DNA of 64,000 bases from Lactobacillus isalae (GCF_947539375.1 NZ_OX443569.1:1-64000); one strand, 5' to 3'; counted from the stretch's first letter, positions 19,031-28,239 are shown. Made by a program: numbers and translations. The notes: a model not told the origin generated them from the letters alone.

Positions 19031-19127
19031 TGTTTTTAGGAACGTCGGATCGTTAATCAAAATTAACGAATCAAGGTGGGAGAGTTTGAGAAGACTCGTT
19101 TGACCACATTTTCAGGAGGATTTTTAC
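19031..19127 (+). promoter_or_regulatory. rplK-rplA intercistronic leader, possible L1 binding site
   Basis: The 97-bp gap contains a small AATCAAAATTAACGA hairpin region and a GGTGGGAGAG segment resembling the GTGGGAGGAG segment upstream of rplK. In many bacteria L1 represses this operon by binding such leaders. The assignment is by position and resemblance only. Confidence 0.35.
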
Positions 19128-19820
19128 ATGGCAAAGCATGGAAAGAGATATTTAGAAGCAGCTAAAAAAGTTGATTCAACTAAATTTTATTCAGTAGATG
19201 AAGCTATGAAGTTAGCAAAAGAAACTTCATACGCAAACTTTGATGCAACTATCGAAGTTGCATATAACTTAAGCGTTGACCCAAAGCAAGCAGATCAACA
19301 AATTAGAGGTGCATTGGTACTTCCAAACGGTACTGGTAAATCTAAGAAGGTTGTTGTTTTTGCTGAAGGTCCACAAGCTGACCAAGCTAAAGAAGCAGGT
19401 GCTGACGAAGTTGGTTCTGACGATTTAGTAGAAAAAGTTCAAAACGGTTACTTAGACTTTGACGTAGTTATTGCTACTCCAATGATGATGGCTAAAGTTG
19501 GTCGTTTAGGTCGTATCTTAGGACCTAAAGGTTTAATGCCAAACCCTAAGACTGGTACGGTTACTATGGACGTTGCTAAAGCTGTTGAAAATCAAAAAGC
19601 TGGTCAAGTTGAATACCGTGTTGACAAGCAAGGTTTAATCCACGCACCAATCGGTAAGGCATCATTTGACGCTGACAAGTTAGCACAAAACTTTGATGCA
19701 TTACGTGACGTTATTCTTCGTGCACGTCCTGCATCAGCTAAGGGTCAATACATCAAGAGTGTTGCTGTTTCTGCAACCTTTGGCCCTGGTATCCACTTGG
19801 ATCCATTAAACTTAGACTAA
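19128..19820 (+). CDS. rplA: 50S ribosomal protein L1
   Basis: L1 forms the mobile stalk at the ribosomal E site and represses its own operon in many bacteria. The 230 residues start with [10 protein letters not shown] and hold the signature [20 protein letters not shown] near residues 125-144. A perfect AGGAGG site precedes the start and a strong terminator follows. Confidence 0.95.
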   Translation: MAKHGKRYLEAAKKVDSTKFYSVDEAMKLAKETSYANFDATIEVAYNLSVDPKQADQQIRGALVLPNGTGKSKKVVVFAEGPQADQAKEAGADEVGSDDLVEKVQNGYLDFDVVIATPMMMAKVGRLGRILGPKGLMPNPKTGTVTMDVAKAVENQKAGQVEYRVDKQGLIHAPIGKASFDADKLAQNFDALRDVILRARPASAKGQYIKSVAVSATFGPGIHLDPLNLD

Positions 19821-19842
19821 TTATATAGTTGTTTAATTAAGC

Positions 19843-19875
19843 AAAAAGACTTCACAAATGTGAAGTCTTTTTTTG
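19843..19875 (+). terminator. Terminator of rplK-rplA
   Basis: Perfect stem AAGACTTCACA/TGTGAAGTCTT with two-base loop and seven T. Confidence 0.92.
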
Positions 19876-19951
19876 TACTAAGGTTGAAAGTACAATGAGA
19901 TTTTAGTTAGAATTAAACAATACGCTATTTTTAGAACAGGAGGTGAAGGAA

Positions 19952-20596
19952 GTGCTAAATTATATCTTTAGTATTTTACCTTCATTATTTTCCGGTGCTC
20001 GGTTAACTATTGAAATCTTTTTCTGGACTACAGTAGTTTCAATTCCTTTAGGCTTATTAGTTGCCTTTGGTTTACATTCAAATTTAAAGTTAGTTAAAGC
20101 TATTTTGAAATTTTATGTATGGATCATTCGTGGTACACCGCTTTTGCTTCAATTGATTTTTATTTTTTATGGCTTGCCAACTGTCGGAATAGTATTTCCA
20201 AGATATGAAGCTGCTTTAGTTGCTTTTATTATTAACTATGCTGCTTACTTTGCTGAAATTTTTCGCGGGGGACTCCAAGCTGTTCCAGTGGGCCAATTTG
20301 AGGCTGCTCAAGTGCTTGGCTTAAGTCGCTGGCAAACAATTAATCGCATTGTTCGTCCGCAGGTTGTTAAAATTGTCCTTCCTTCAATTGGAAATGAGTT
20401 GATCAATTTAGTTAAGGATTCCAGTTTAGTCTATGTAATAGGACTCGGTGATTTACTTCGTGCTGGAAACGTGGCAACGGCTCGTGATGTATCTTTAGTT
20501 CCACTTGTACTAGTGGGATGTGTATATTTAGTAATGACAGCAGTTTTAACGGCTTTATTACGAGTAGTGGAGAAGAAGAGCAATGTCTGGAAATAA
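19952..20596 (+). CDS. Amino-acid ABC transporter permease
   Basis: A 214-residue polar amino-acid permease of the HisM/GlnP type with about five membrane segments. The ABC-contact EAA loop is visible as EAAQVLGLSRWQTINRIVRPQ near residues 122-142. The start is GTG at 19952, which sits eight bases after AGGAGG; GTG at 19943 overlaps that site. It heads a three-gene importer (permease, ATPase, binding lipoprotein) with overlapping ends. Specific substrate is unknown. Confidence 0.88.
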   Translation: MLNYIFSILPSLFSGARLTIEIFFWTTVVSIPLGLLVAFGLHSNLKLVKAILKFYVWIIRGTPLLLQLIFIFYGLPTVGIVFPRYEAALVAFIINYAAYFAEIFRGGLQAVPVGQFEAAQVLGLSRWQTINRIVRPQVVKIVLPSIGNELINLVKDSSLVYVIGLGDLLRAGNVATARDVSLVPLVLVGCVYLVMTAVLTALLRVVEKKSNVWK

Positions 20597-21230
20597 AGTT
20601 TTAGAACTCAAAAATATCAGTAAAAGCTTCGGTACAAGGAAGATCATTGATAAGTTGAATTTGTCACTTGATCAAGGTGATATTTTAAGTATTATCGGTC
20701 CTTCAGGTGCAGGTAAAACAACATTACTGCGTTTAATTGCAGGACTTGAGACTGCTGATGGTGGAAAATTTATCCACAATGGGAAAGAATTTGATCCAAC
20801 TGACCGTAATAATCATTTGGTAGGAATGGTTTTCCAAGATTACAATCTTTTTCCTAATCTTTCGGTAATGGATAATATTACCTTAGCTCCAATTATGGTA
20901 AATAAAATAAGTAAATCGGATGCTGAAAAAGCCGCAGAACCTGTTTTAAAGCAACTAGACTTAGAAAAGTTTAAAAATCTATATCCTTATCAGTTATCAG
21001 GCGGACAAAAGCAACGTGTGGCGATTGCCAGAGCCTTGCAAATGAAGCCGGAAATCTTATGTTATGATGAACCAACTTCAGCTTTAGATCCGGAATTGGT
21101 TGGGAAAGTAAAAGATATTTTCTTAAAGCTTAAACAAACAGGAATGACGCAAGTCATTATTACTCATGACCATCAATTTGGAAAAGCTGTTGCTGATAAA
21201 ATATTAAAAGTTGAGCCAATAGAAAAATGA
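20583..21230 (+). CDS. Amino-acid ABC transporter ATP-binding protein
   Basis: This 215-residue ATPase has Walker A GPSGAGKTT near residue 36, Q-loop VFQDYNLFPNL near 82, signature LSGGQKQRVAIARAL near 133 and Walker B EILCYDEPTSALD near 155, all of the polar amino-acid uptake class. It overlaps the permease by 14 bp and the lipoprotein start by 4 bp (ATGA), showing coupled translation. Confidence 0.93.
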   Translation: MSGNKVLELKNISKSFGTRKIIDKLNLSLDQGDILSIIGPSGAGKTTLLRLIAGLETADGGKFIHNGKEFDPTDRNNHLVGMVFQDYNLFPNLSVMDNITLAPIMVNKISKSDAEKAAEPVLKQLDLEKFKNLYPYQLSGGQKQRVAIARALQMKPEILCYDEPTSALDPELVGKVKDIFLKLKQTGMTQVIITHDHQFGKAVADKILKVEPIEK

Positions 21231-22018
21231 TGAAAAAAATAATAAGACTTCTTGGTCTACTGATTATTGTAATTACTTCTGTTGGATTGGCAGGCTGTCA
21301 AAGACAAGCAAGCTCTTGGCAGAAAATTAAGGATCGTGGAACCTTAGTAATTGGTGTGGATGATAGTTTTGTGCCAATGGATTTTCGTCAAAAAAATGGT
21401 AAATTAGTTGGTTTTGATGTTGATTTAGCAAAAGCAGTATGCAAAGAAATCGGGTTAAAGCCAGACTTTCAAACTATAGATTGGTCGATGAAAGAAACAG
21501 AATTACGCAATGGAACAATTGATGTCATTTGGAATGGCTACACTAAGACAAAAGCGCGAGCAAAGAAAGTGGCTTTTTCACGTCCATATCTTGAAAACGA
21601 TCAAATTTTAGTGACGCGTAAAAAAGAACAGATAAATAATTATCGTCAAATGAATGGGAAGATTCTGGGAGTTCAAACTGGATCTTCAGGGGCCGATGAT
21701 TTAGATAATTATCCTAATGTTTTAAAAAAGCGTGTTAAGAGTACTATTTTGTACGATACTTATAACAATGCCTTCATTGATTTAAAAGCTGGTAGAATTG
21801 ATGGTTTATTGATTGATGGGGTATATGCAAATTATTATTTAGCTCATAGTAAGTATCAAAAAGAATTTAAGAAAGAAAAACTACCATATCCAAGCGAAAA
21901 ATTTTCAGTAGGAATAAATAAAAAAGATAAAATTTTAAAAGATAAGATTAATCAAGCTCTCGATCATTTAGAGAAGACCGGTGAGTTAAAGAAAATACAA
22001 CAAAAATGGTTTAATTAA
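21227..22018 (+). CDS. Amino-acid ABC transporter substrate-binding lipoprotein
   Basis: A 263-residue family-3 solute-binding protein. The signal peptide ends in lipobox LAGC, with the lipidated Cys near residue 24, so the protein should be tethered outside the membrane. DRGTLVIGVDDSFVPMDF near 35-52 and GKLVGFDVDLAKAV are the standard family-3 start. Substrate is likely a polar amino acid. A single polypeptide carries one binding domain, unlike fused SBP-permease types. Confidence 0.9.
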   Translation: MMKKIIRLLGLLIIVITSVGLAGCQRQASSWQKIKDRGTLVIGVDDSFVPMDFRQKNGKLVGFDVDLAKAVCKEIGLKPDFQTIDWSMKETELRNGTIDVIWNGYTKTKARAKKVAFSRPYLENDQILVTRKKEQINNYRQMNGKILGVQTGSSGADDLDNYPNVLKKRVKSTILYDTYNNAFIDLKAGRIDGLLIDGVYANYYLAHSKYQKEFKKEKLPYPSEKFSVGINKKDKILKDKINQALDHLEKTGELKKIQQKWFN

Positions 22019-22059
22019 AAAAGATATTGACGACTTATCTAATTTGGTGTAATATATTG

Positions 22060-22172
22060 TACAGTAAATTCTACCTAAGACTCGGGTGGCTAACGTGCCT
22101 TAATATCCCGCCGAGGCCAGAAAAACAAAGAGTTTTACAACTCCATGTCTTTTTGGCATGGAGTTTTTATTT
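22060..22172 (+). promoter_or_regulatory. L10-type ribosomal leader with attenuator upstream of rplJ
   Basis: The leader upstream of rplJ contains paired GC-rich segments (GACTCGGGTGGCTAACG and CCCGCCGAGGCC) and then a CTCCATG/CATGGAG hairpin followed by TTTTTATTT, an intrinsic terminator about 45 bp before the rplJ start. This layout matches the Gram-positive L10(L12)4 leader, in which the L10-L12 complex binds the nascent RNA and represses its own genes. Confidence 0.75.
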
Positions 22173-22216
22173 CGGCTGATAGAATTTATCTTAAAGTAAA
22201 TTTGGAGGTGAATTCG

Positions 22217-22717
22217 TTGAGTAAAGCAATCATTGCTAAAAAAGAAAAGCTTGTTGATGACTTTGCAGCAGAACTTAAGGAAGCTAAGGCTATCTTAGTA
22301 ATTGACTACTTAGGTTTAACTGTTGAAGAAGTAACTAACTTACGTAAGGATTTACGTGATTCTAACGTTAAGATGAAAGTTATCAAGAACACTTACTTAA
22401 AGCGTGCTGCTGAAAAGGCTGGTATCGAAGGTTTAGACGATACTTTTGTTGGTCCTACTGCTGTTGTTTACACTGCTGATGCAGAAGACATCACTGAACC
22501 AGCTCGTATTGTTTCTAAATACGAAGATGATATCGACGCATTATCAATTAAAGGTGGTATGCTCGAAGGTAAGGTTGCCAGCCAAGAAGAAATCAAGAAA
22601 CTTGCAGCTATTCCAGGTCGCGAAGGTTTACTTTCAATGCTTGTATCTGTATTACAAGCTCCAGTTCGCAACTTTGCATATGCTGTTAAGGCTGTCGCTG
22701 ATTCAAAAGACGAATAA
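22217..22717 (+). CDS. rplJ: 50S ribosomal protein L10
   Basis: L10 carries the L7/L12 dimers on the ribosome stalk. The start is TTG at 22217, six bases after GGAGGTG, giving MSKAIIAKKEKLVDDF and 166 residues; a longer frame from 22145 runs through the leader terminator and is not coding. Conserved AKAILVIDYLGLTVEE and VKMKVIKNTYLKRA segments are present. Confidence 0.95.
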   Translation: MSKAIIAKKEKLVDDFAAELKEAKAILVIDYLGLTVEEVTNLRKDLRDSNVKMKVIKNTYLKRAAEKAGIEGLDDTFVGPTAVVYTADAEDITEPARIVSKYEDDIDALSIKGGMLEGKVASQEEIKKLAAIPGREGLLSMLVSVLQAPVRNFAYAVKAVADSKDE

Positions 22718-22759
22718 TATTGTAAATTTACACATATCTAATTTCGGAGGAAACTTATA

Positions 22760-23122
22760 ATGGCTTTAGATACTGAAAAGATTATTGAAGATTTAAAAGG
22801 TGCTTCAATCCTTGAATTAAACGACTTAGTAAAGGCTATTGAAGACGAATTTGGTGTTTCAGCTGCTGCTCCAGTTGCTGCTGCAGGTGCTGCAGGCGCA
22901 GGTGCAGAAAAGACTGAATTTGACGTTGAATTGACTGATGTTGGTCAAGAAAAAGTTAAGGTTATCAAGGTTGTTCGTGACATCACTGGTCTTGGCCTTA
23001 AGGATTCTAAGGACCTTGTTGATGGCGCTCCTAAGAACGTTAAGGAAGGCGTTTCTGAAGACGAAGCTAACGACATCAAAGCTAAGCTTGAAGAAGTTGG
23101 CGCAACTGTTACTGTTAAGTAA
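22760..23122 (+). CDS. rplL: 50S ribosomal protein L7/L12
   Basis: The 120-residue stalk protein has the dimerising N-terminal domain, an Ala/Gly hinge near residues 33-50 and the C-terminal [22 protein letters not shown] factor-binding domain near 68-90. A GGAGG site precedes ATG and a perfect terminator follows. Confidence 0.96.
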   Translation: MALDTEKIIEDLKGASILELNDLVKAIEDEFGVSAAAPVAAAGAAGAGAEKTEFDVELTDVGQEKVKVIKVVRDITGLGLKDSKDLVDGAPKNVKEGVSEDEANDIKAKLEEVGATVTVK

Positions 23123-23147
23123 TAACGTCTTAACTGAACACACTATT

Positions 23148-23185
23148 AAAAATGAGGACTCTATTTTACGGAGTCCTCATTTTTG
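23148..23185 (+). terminator. Terminator of rplJ-rplL
   Basis: Perfect stem AAAAATGAGGACTC/GAGTCCTCATTTTT followed by T-rich sequence. Confidence 0.92.
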
Positions 23186-23199
23186 TTTAGAATAAGATT

Positions 23200-24033
23200 A
23201 TGCTTAAGAAAAACTTTTATAAATGGTTTAAAGCCACTTTGGCTATTATTTCAATTGTACTAATTGTCTTGGACTTTGCAGCCATAATTGATATTAATGG
23301 TACTAATAGCAGGTGGTTTTGGCTTAACAATATTATTTTAATTATTCTAGCAATTGACTACTTTTATAGGCTATATCTTGCTAAAGATAAGGGTGTCTTT
23401 TTTAGAAATAATATTTTCGAATTACTAGCAATTATTCCTGTTGGAATTGCATTTAATTGGATGAAATTTGCTCAATTAGGGGATATTGGTCTGTATTTTA
23501 GGCTTTTGCGCTTAATCCGCTTGGCCGGATTAGTGGGAATGCTGAAGGATATTTTGCACACTCATGGTATTTTGTATGTAATATACTTTAGTATTGCATT
23601 TTTAATGCTGGGTTCAGTGGCAATTTCGATTACCGAACATGTTTCACTTGATCAAGCCTTTTGGTGGGCTATTACCACGGCAAGCACAGTTGGCTATGGT
23701 GATATTTCGCGTCATACAATTTCTCCGCAGTCTCTACTGGGAAAACTTGTGATTCTGGCGATGATTCTGATTGGAGTGGGAGTAATGGGAATCGTTACTA
23801 GTTCTCTTACTGCTTACCTGATGAGAAGAAATGAGGGTAAGGTTAGCATTAAAGATAAAAATGCGGAACTGACTCTCATTTTAGATAAATTAGATCGCTT
23901 AGAGGAGCAAAATAAACTTTTAGCTGAGCAAAATCAAAATTTACAGAAACAAATCCAGGAATTGAAGGCTGCTCATACTCCTAGTGAATGGAATAAGTTT
24001 AGAGACTGGATTGAAAAGAAAGAAAAAAGATAA
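23200..24033 (+). CDS. Voltage-gated-type potassium channel with C-terminal coiled coil
   Basis: The 277-residue protein follows the Kv plan: S1-S4 over residues 10-120, with an Arg-rich S4-like segment (YFRLLRLIRLAGLVG near 102), then pore helix and selectivity filter TTASTVGYGD near 158-167 and S6. It ends in a heptad-rich cytoplasmic helix (LDRLEEQNKLLAEQNQNLQK near 228-248) that likely tetramerises the channel. It should conduct K+ across the membrane. The gene stands alone between two terminators. Confidence 0.88.
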   Translation: MLKKNFYKWFKATLAIISIVLIVLDFAAIIDINGTNSRWFWLNNIILIILAIDYFYRLYLAKDKGVFFRNNIFELLAIIPVGIAFNWMKFAQLGDIGLYFRLLRLIRLAGLVGMLKDILHTHGILYVIYFSIAFLMLGSVAISITEHVSLDQAFWWAITTASTVGYGDISRHTISPQSLLGKLVILAMILIGVGVMGIVTSSLTAYLMRRNEGKVSIKDKNAELTLILDKLDRLEEQNKLLAEQNQNLQKQIQELKAAHTPSEWNKFRDWIEKKEKR

Positions 24034-24038
24034 AAATT

Positions 24039-24075
24039 AAAGCGTAAATTCAAAATACTGAATTTACGCTTTTTT
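24039..24075. terminator. Terminator between the K+ channel and the converging small membrane gene
   Basis: AAGCGTAAATTCA/TGAATTTACGCTT stem followed by T6. The stop codon of the converging minus-strand gene touches its edge. Confidence 0.88.
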
Positions 24076-24298
24076 ACATGGTTAAATAAAAATGTAAAAT
24101 AATCATGAATAATATATAGCAACCAGCAATGATAATAATTACCCAGCCAGCAGTCAACCAAAACCTAGCCCAAGTTTGACTATTAGTTGAAAGCACACGT
24201 CCAAACACAGCCTGATTGCCTTTTATGCGGAATCCCATCCATAAACAGAAAATTCCGATAATAATTGCTAAAATAAATATAGGAATAGAAATTGTCAT
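24074..24298 (-). CDS. Small two-span membrane protein of unknown function
   Basis: A 74-residue protein with two hydrophobic segments (about residues 3-24 and 47-70) joined by a basic loop (GFRIKGNQAVFGRVLS). On the minus strand, GGAAGAG lies about seven bases before ATG, supporting a real gene. I do not recognise the family. It converges on the K+ channel gene. Confidence 0.65.
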   Translation of the reverse strand: MTISIPIFILAIIIGIFCLWMGFRIKGNQAVFGRVLSTNSQTWARFWLTAGWVIIIIAGCYILFMIILHFYLTM

Positions 24299-24403
24299 TC
24301 TATCTCTTCCTTTCTGTAATCATTCTAATTATAAAGCTTTATAGAAAAAAGCAAAGCAGAATTGGTAAACTATAAAAGATAATTAAAAGAAGCGAGAATA
24401 ATT

Positions 24404-25015
24404 ATGACAAAGAAGAATCAGATGTATTTTGCGGCTAATCCAGATGCCAAGCATGATGAGCATTTAGTTGATTATCATATTGATGATATTGATTTGAAAT
24501 TTACGACTGATGCAGGCGTATTTTCAAAATTAAGAATTGACTATGGTTCTGGTGTATTAATTAAAAACATGAAAGACATAACTTTTCCAAAAGCTGGAAT
24601 ATTAGATGTTGGAACTGGTTATGGTCCAATGGGGCTTTTTGCGGCTAAATTTTGGCCAGAGCAAGAGGTTGATATGGTAGATGTAAATGAACGTGCCTTA
24701 GACTTAGCTAAAAGAAATGCACAGTTCAATCGAATTGATAATGTAAATATTTATCAGTCAGATATTTATGAACAAGTGGATAAAAAATATGGGCTAATTA
24801 TTACTAATCCACCAATTCGTGCTGGTAAAAAGGTAGTCGACCAGATTTTGTCTGAAGCCAAAGAACACTTGGTGGAAAACGGTGTGTTACTAGTTGTAAT
24901 TCAAAAGAAACAAGGTGCTCCAAGTGCTAAAAAATTAATGACAAAAGTATACGGAAATTGTGAGATTTTAGCTCGTGATAAGGGCTACTACATTTTAATG
25001 AGTACAAATAATTAA
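24404..25015 (+). CDS. Class I SAM-dependent methyltransferase, RsmC-like
   Basis: The 203-residue protein has the SAM-binding loop LDVGTGYGPMGLFAAKF near residue 67-83 and the NPPIRAG catalytic motif near 139, typical of RsmC/RlmG-type N2-guanine methyltransferases of rRNA. The early TTDAGVFSK...DYGSGVLI segment is also standard for the single-domain Firmicute form. The exact rRNA site is not proven. It is usually found near tadA in lactobacilli, as here. Confidence 0.85.
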   Translation: MTKKNQMYFAANPDAKHDEHLVDYHIDDIDLKFTTDAGVFSKLRIDYGSGVLIKNMKDITFPKAGILDVGTGYGPMGLFAAKFWPEQEVDMVDVNERALDLAKRNAQFNRIDNVNIYQSDIYEQVDKKYGLIITNPPIRAGKKVVDQILSEAKEHLVENGVLLVVIQKKQGAPSAKKLMTKVYGNCEILARDKGYYILMSTNN

Positions 25016-25089
25016 AAAAAAACAATAAAGGTTTATAATGAAAACGGATACAAAGTAGAGAAGAATACTTTGAAAGAAGTGAATTCATT

Positions 25090-25272
25090 ATGAAACTGTT
25101 TATTAATATTATTTTAGTCTTAATTGTTTTAGCTGGTTTGGGTGGAATGATTTATTTGTCAATTAATGGCAATAGATTTCTTGGAGCAGCTAGTTTAGCT
25201 ATGCTTTATTTTGTTGGATCAATTGGCTATTTTGTTGATTGTTATACGATTAAAAAACATGGTCGAATTTAA
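25090..25272 (+). CDS. Small hydrophobic membrane protein
   Basis: Sixty residues with two membrane segments (about 3-25 and 32-52) and a basic C-terminus (YTIKKHGRI). GAAAGAAGTG precedes the ATG by about 9 bases. No known family recognised. It lies between the RsmC-like gene and tadA, all on the same strand. Confidence 0.6.
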   Translation: MKLFINIILVLIVLAGLGGMIYLSINGNRFLGAASLAMLYFVGSIGYFVDCYTIKKHGRI

Positions 25273-25352
25273 ATAAAGAAGATCAAAAGACCTTTTTTAT
25301 TTTTTGTTTTATAACTATACATGAACAGCTTTTAAAATGAATTTCTTTACTT

Positions 25353-25379
25353 AAGCCAGTTAATTTAACTGGCTTTTTC
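25353..25379 (+). terminator. Terminator upstream of tadA
   Basis: AAGCCAGTT/AACTGGCTT stem with a T-rich tail. Confidence 0.8.
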
Positions 25380-25430
25380 TATTACAATTATATGAGTAAT
25401 ATTAAATTGGAGAAGATATCGAATAAGTAT

Positions 25431-25913
25431 ATGTTTAAAAAAAGTGATAAAGAAAAATATATGGAGTTAGCTTTTGCACAGGCAAAAAAAGCTGAAGATC
25501 AGGGAGAAGTACCTATTGGTGCAATTGTTGTGGACAAAGATGGAAATGTAATTGGTGAGGGATACAATAGACGCGAGCTTGATGAAGATGCCACCCAGCA
25601 TGCAGAAATGATTGCGATTAGAGAGGCTTGTAAAAATTTAGGTTCCTGGCGCTTGGTAGATTGTAGTTTATTTATTACGCTTGAGCCATGTCCGATGTGC
25701 AGCGGTGCAATTATTAATTCAAGGCTTGCGGAAGTTTACTATGGTGCTTTCGATCCTAAGGCGGGAGCTGCTGGAAGTGTAATTAATTTATTTGAAGTAG
25801 AAAAATTTAATCATCATCCTAAAGTTTTTGGCGGCTTATTTAAGGATCAAGCGGCACAAATGTTAAAAGATTTTTTCCGAGAAATTAGACGTAAACAAAA
25901 GCAAGATAAATAG
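25431..25913 (+). CDS. tadA: tRNA-specific adenosine deaminase TadA
   Basis: TadA converts A34 of tRNA-Arg(ACG) to inosine. The zinc centre is intact: HAEMIAIRE (His ligand and catalytic Glu) and PCPMCSGAI (two Cys ligands). Start choice is uncertain: ATG at 25392 gives 173 residues but has no ribosome site and follows the terminator closely; ATG at 25431 gives 160 residues, close to the family length, with GGAGAAG about 15 bases upstream. I use the latter. Confidence 0.88.
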   Translation: MFKKSDKEKYMELAFAQAKKAEDQGEVPIGAIVVDKDGNVIGEGYNRRELDEDATQHAEMIAIREACKNLGSWRLVDCSLFITLEPCPMCSGAIINSRLAEVYYGAFDPKAGAAGSVINLFEVEKFNHHPKVFGGLFKDQAAQMLKDFFREIRRKQKQDK

Positions 25914-25943
25914 TGGAAAAATAAATCAAAATACTGTATTATA

Positions 25944-26030
25944 GTTTGTGGGCAATGTCCGACCTCCAAATTGTGTCAGGACCGGAAGGTAGCAGCACTA
26001 AGGTTGCTTGGGCATGTGCCTTTTTTTGAG
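25944..26030 (+). ncRNA. ffs: Signal recognition particle RNA, small bacterial type
   Basis: The conserved SRP domain IV is present: GTCAGGACCGGAAGGTAGCAGCACTAAGG-type sequence spread over 25975-26002, with the GGAA tetraloop and the symmetric loop that binds Ffh. The outer GGCAATGTCC and GGGCATGTGCC arms pair, and T7 follows. It lies between tadA and dnaX, its usual place in lactobacilli. Ends are approximate. Confidence 0.9.
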
Positions 26031-26040
26031 AAAATAAACA

Positions 26041-26073
26041 GCTCTTAGCTCGTTTGAGCTAGGAGTTTTTTTG
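26041..26073 (+). terminator. Hairpin terminator between ffs and dnaX
   Basis: CTCTTAGCTC/GAGCTAGGAG imperfect stem with a GTTT loop followed by seven T, just before the dnaX ribosome site. Confidence 0.75.
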
Positions 26074-26089
26074 ATAAAGGAAGTGCAAA

Positions 26090-27895
26090 ATGGCTTATCA
26101 AGCGCTATATCGTAAGTGGCGTCCTAGGACTTTTGATGGAGTTGTAGGGCAGACAGCGATTACTGATACATTAAAAAATGCAATCAAGCGTGGCAAGATA
26201 TCACATGCTTTTCTATTCGCAGGACCACGTGGTACTGGTAAAACATCATGTGCTAAAATTTTTGCCAAGGCCTTAAATTGTACTAATCTGCAAGACGGAG
26301 AACCATGTAATGAGTGTGAAAACTGTCTTGCAGCAGATCAAGGAACAATGAATGATATTATCGAAATCGATGCCGCATCCAACAATGGTGTTGATGAAAT
26401 TCGAGATATCAGAGATAAAGTAAAATACGCCCCAACACAGGGTAAATATAAAGTCTACATCATCGATGAGGTTCATATGCTTTCAATGGGAGCATTTAAT
26501 GCCTTACTTAAGACGTTGGAGGAGCCGCCAGAGCATGTGGTATTTATCTTAGCTACAACAGAGCTTCAAAAGGTTCCAGCAACTATTATTTCTAGAACCC
26601 AGCGCTACAACTTCAAGCGGATTGATCAACATGATTTAATTGCTCGCATGACTTACATTCTTGGTCAAGAAAAGATTGACTTTGAAGAAAAAGCTCTTGA
26701 AGTAATTGCGCAAGTAGCTGATGGTGGAATGCGTGACAGTTTAAGTATCTTGGACCAGATCTTGTCTTATGATCAAGATAAGGTTAAGTACGAAGATGCT
26801 TTAAGAATAACTGGTTATGCGGCTCAAGAAAAAATTGAACAAGTGTTATTAAATTTACTTAATGGTGAAACTTCAGCAGCTCTTGAAATAGTTCATGGTC
26901 TCCTAAAAGACGGCGCATCAACTAAAAATATTTTAGACGAGTTGATTAGTTTAACTGTTAAAGGGATGCTGGCAATTAAGAGTAGTAAGGAAGAAACTTT
27001 TTTAACTGAGAATTATGCCTCTGAATTGGCTAAAATTCCAGAAGAAAAGTTTTATAATTTAGTTCAAGCAGCCAATACTGCTTTAAATGACTTACGCTAT
27101 ACCAATCAACAACAAATTCCACTTGATGTATTTGTAGTTCAGGTAACGCAAGGTACGACTCAAAATGAAACAGTAAAACCTAGTGCTGACGTTTCATCAG
27201 ATGTCGTTCAAAAATTAAAAACTGAAATTGATAATTTAAGTGGGCAGATTGCCGAATTAAGAAATAGACCGGTTCCAGCAACTAATAGAATTAGCTCAGA
27301 CTTTTCTGGAACCATTAAAACTGAGACTAGTCCTCGTCCAAAAAGGACTAATCAAGAAAATAAAACTGAACAAAAACCTAAACGTAGAAAGGCTAGTGCT
27401 AATAACCAAGCAGCCCAAGAAAATAATCGCCGTCAAGTTTATCATGTACTTGAAAATGCAACTAAACAGGACTTAAATATAGTCAAAGATATTTGGCCAG
27501 ACTTATTGTCTACCTTGAAAGTATCTCAAAGAGCCGTAATGGAAGTTTTAGATCCTGTGGCTGCAAGTCATGAGCAAATTGTTTTAAAATGTAAATATGA
27601 ATTATGGTTTGAGCGAGCAAATCAAGATGGAGATCTAATTTCTCAGCTTGAAACTGAAATTGCTAAGTTGACAAAGCATAATTATAGTATTGTTTTAGTT
27701 GCAGATTCTTCATGGTTGAAAGTACGGCATGATTTTGTGGCAAGTCATAAGGAAGAGTTACTTGCTAAAAAATTTCAAAGACTAGAAAAATCTGAACAAG
27801 AAACAAATGAGAATCAAATAGATCCAGAAGCAAAAAAGCAAGTTATTGATAAGGCAAAAGAACTTTTTGGCGATCTGGCACGAGTTAAAGATTAA
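26090..27895 (+). CDS. dnaX: DNA polymerase III subunits gamma/tau
   Basis: The clamp-loader ATPase has Walker A GPRGTGKTS near residue 45, a four-Cys zinc module (near 64-82), Walker B DEVHMLS near 126 and sensor 1 ATTE. A basic, low-complexity linker (KPKRRKASANNQ near 425) leads into the tau-specific C-terminal domain. At 601 residues this is full-length tau; no obvious frameshift site for gamma was noticed. It starts the dnaX-ybaB-recR-yaaL operon. Confidence 0.95.
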   Translation: MAYQALYRKWRPRTFDGVVGQTAITDTLKNAIKRGKISHAFLFAGPRGTGKTSCAKIFAKALNCTNLQDGEPCNECENCLAADQGTMNDIIEIDAASNNGVDEIRDIRDKVKYAPTQGKYKVYIIDEVHMLSMGAFNALLKTLEEPPEHVVFILATTELQKVPATIISRTQRYNFKRIDQHDLIARMTYILGQEKIDFEEKALEVIAQVADGGMRDSLSILDQILSYDQDKVKYEDALRITGYAAQEKIEQVLLNLLNGETSAALEIVHGLLKDGASTKNILDELISLTVKGMLAIKSSKEETFLTENYASELAKIPEEKFYNLVQAANTALNDLRYTNQQQIPLDVFVVQVTQGTTQNETVKPSADVSSDVVQKLKTEIDNLSGQIAELRNRPVPATNRISSDFSGTIKTETSPRPKRTNQENKTEQKPKRRKASANNQAAQENNRRQVYHVLENATKQDLNIVKDIWPDLLSTLKVSQRAVMEVLDPVAASHEQIVLKCKYELWFERANQDGDLISQLETEIAKLTKHNYSIVLVADSSWLKVRHDFVASHKEELLAKKFQRLEKSEQETNENQIDPEAKKQVIDKAKELFGDLARVKD

Positions 27896-27907
27896 GGAGA
27901 GAAAAAG

Positions 27908-28237
27908 ATGAGTAGAAGACCTAATTTTGGTGGTATGGGCATGGGCAACATGCAAGGATTAATTAAACAAGCTAAAAAAATGCAACAACAAATGGAAGCT
28001 GAACAAGCAAGTTTAGCTACTCAAGAATTCATTGGCAAGTCTGCTGATGATATGGTTGTAGCAACTTTTAGTGGCGACCGTCAATTAAAAGACTTAAAGA
28101 TTGATAAGGAAGCAATCGATCCAGATGATCCAGATATGCTTCAAGATTTAGTTATTGATGCTGTTAACAAGGGAATTAAGGCAGTTGATGATGCTACACA
28201 AGCATCAATGGGAAAATATACTAAAGGTTTGATGTAA
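27908..28237 (+). CDS. YbaB/EbfC family nucleoid-associated protein
   Basis: A 109-residue dimeric DNA-binding protein of the YbaB/EbfC family, recognised by the Gly/Met-rich N-terminus, the [12 protein letters not shown] helix and its place between dnaX and recR. It may have a role in nucleoid structure or RecR-linked repair; the function is family-level only. Confidence 0.92.
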   Translation: MSRRPNFGGMGMGNMQGLIKQAKKMQQQMEAEQASLATQEFIGKSADDMVVATFSGDRQLKDLKIDKEAIDPDDPDMLQDLVIDAVNKGIKAVDDATQASMGKYTKGLM

Positions 28238-28239
28238 TT

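Noticed and set aside
22145-22216. Longer start for rplJ
   Set aside because: The segment is the leader with its terminator hairpin; TTG at 22217 has the correct ribosome site and family N-terminus.
22446-23195. Plus- and minus-strand frames overlapping rplJ and rplL
   Set aside because: Off-frame shadows of highly biased ribosomal genes, without ribosome sites.
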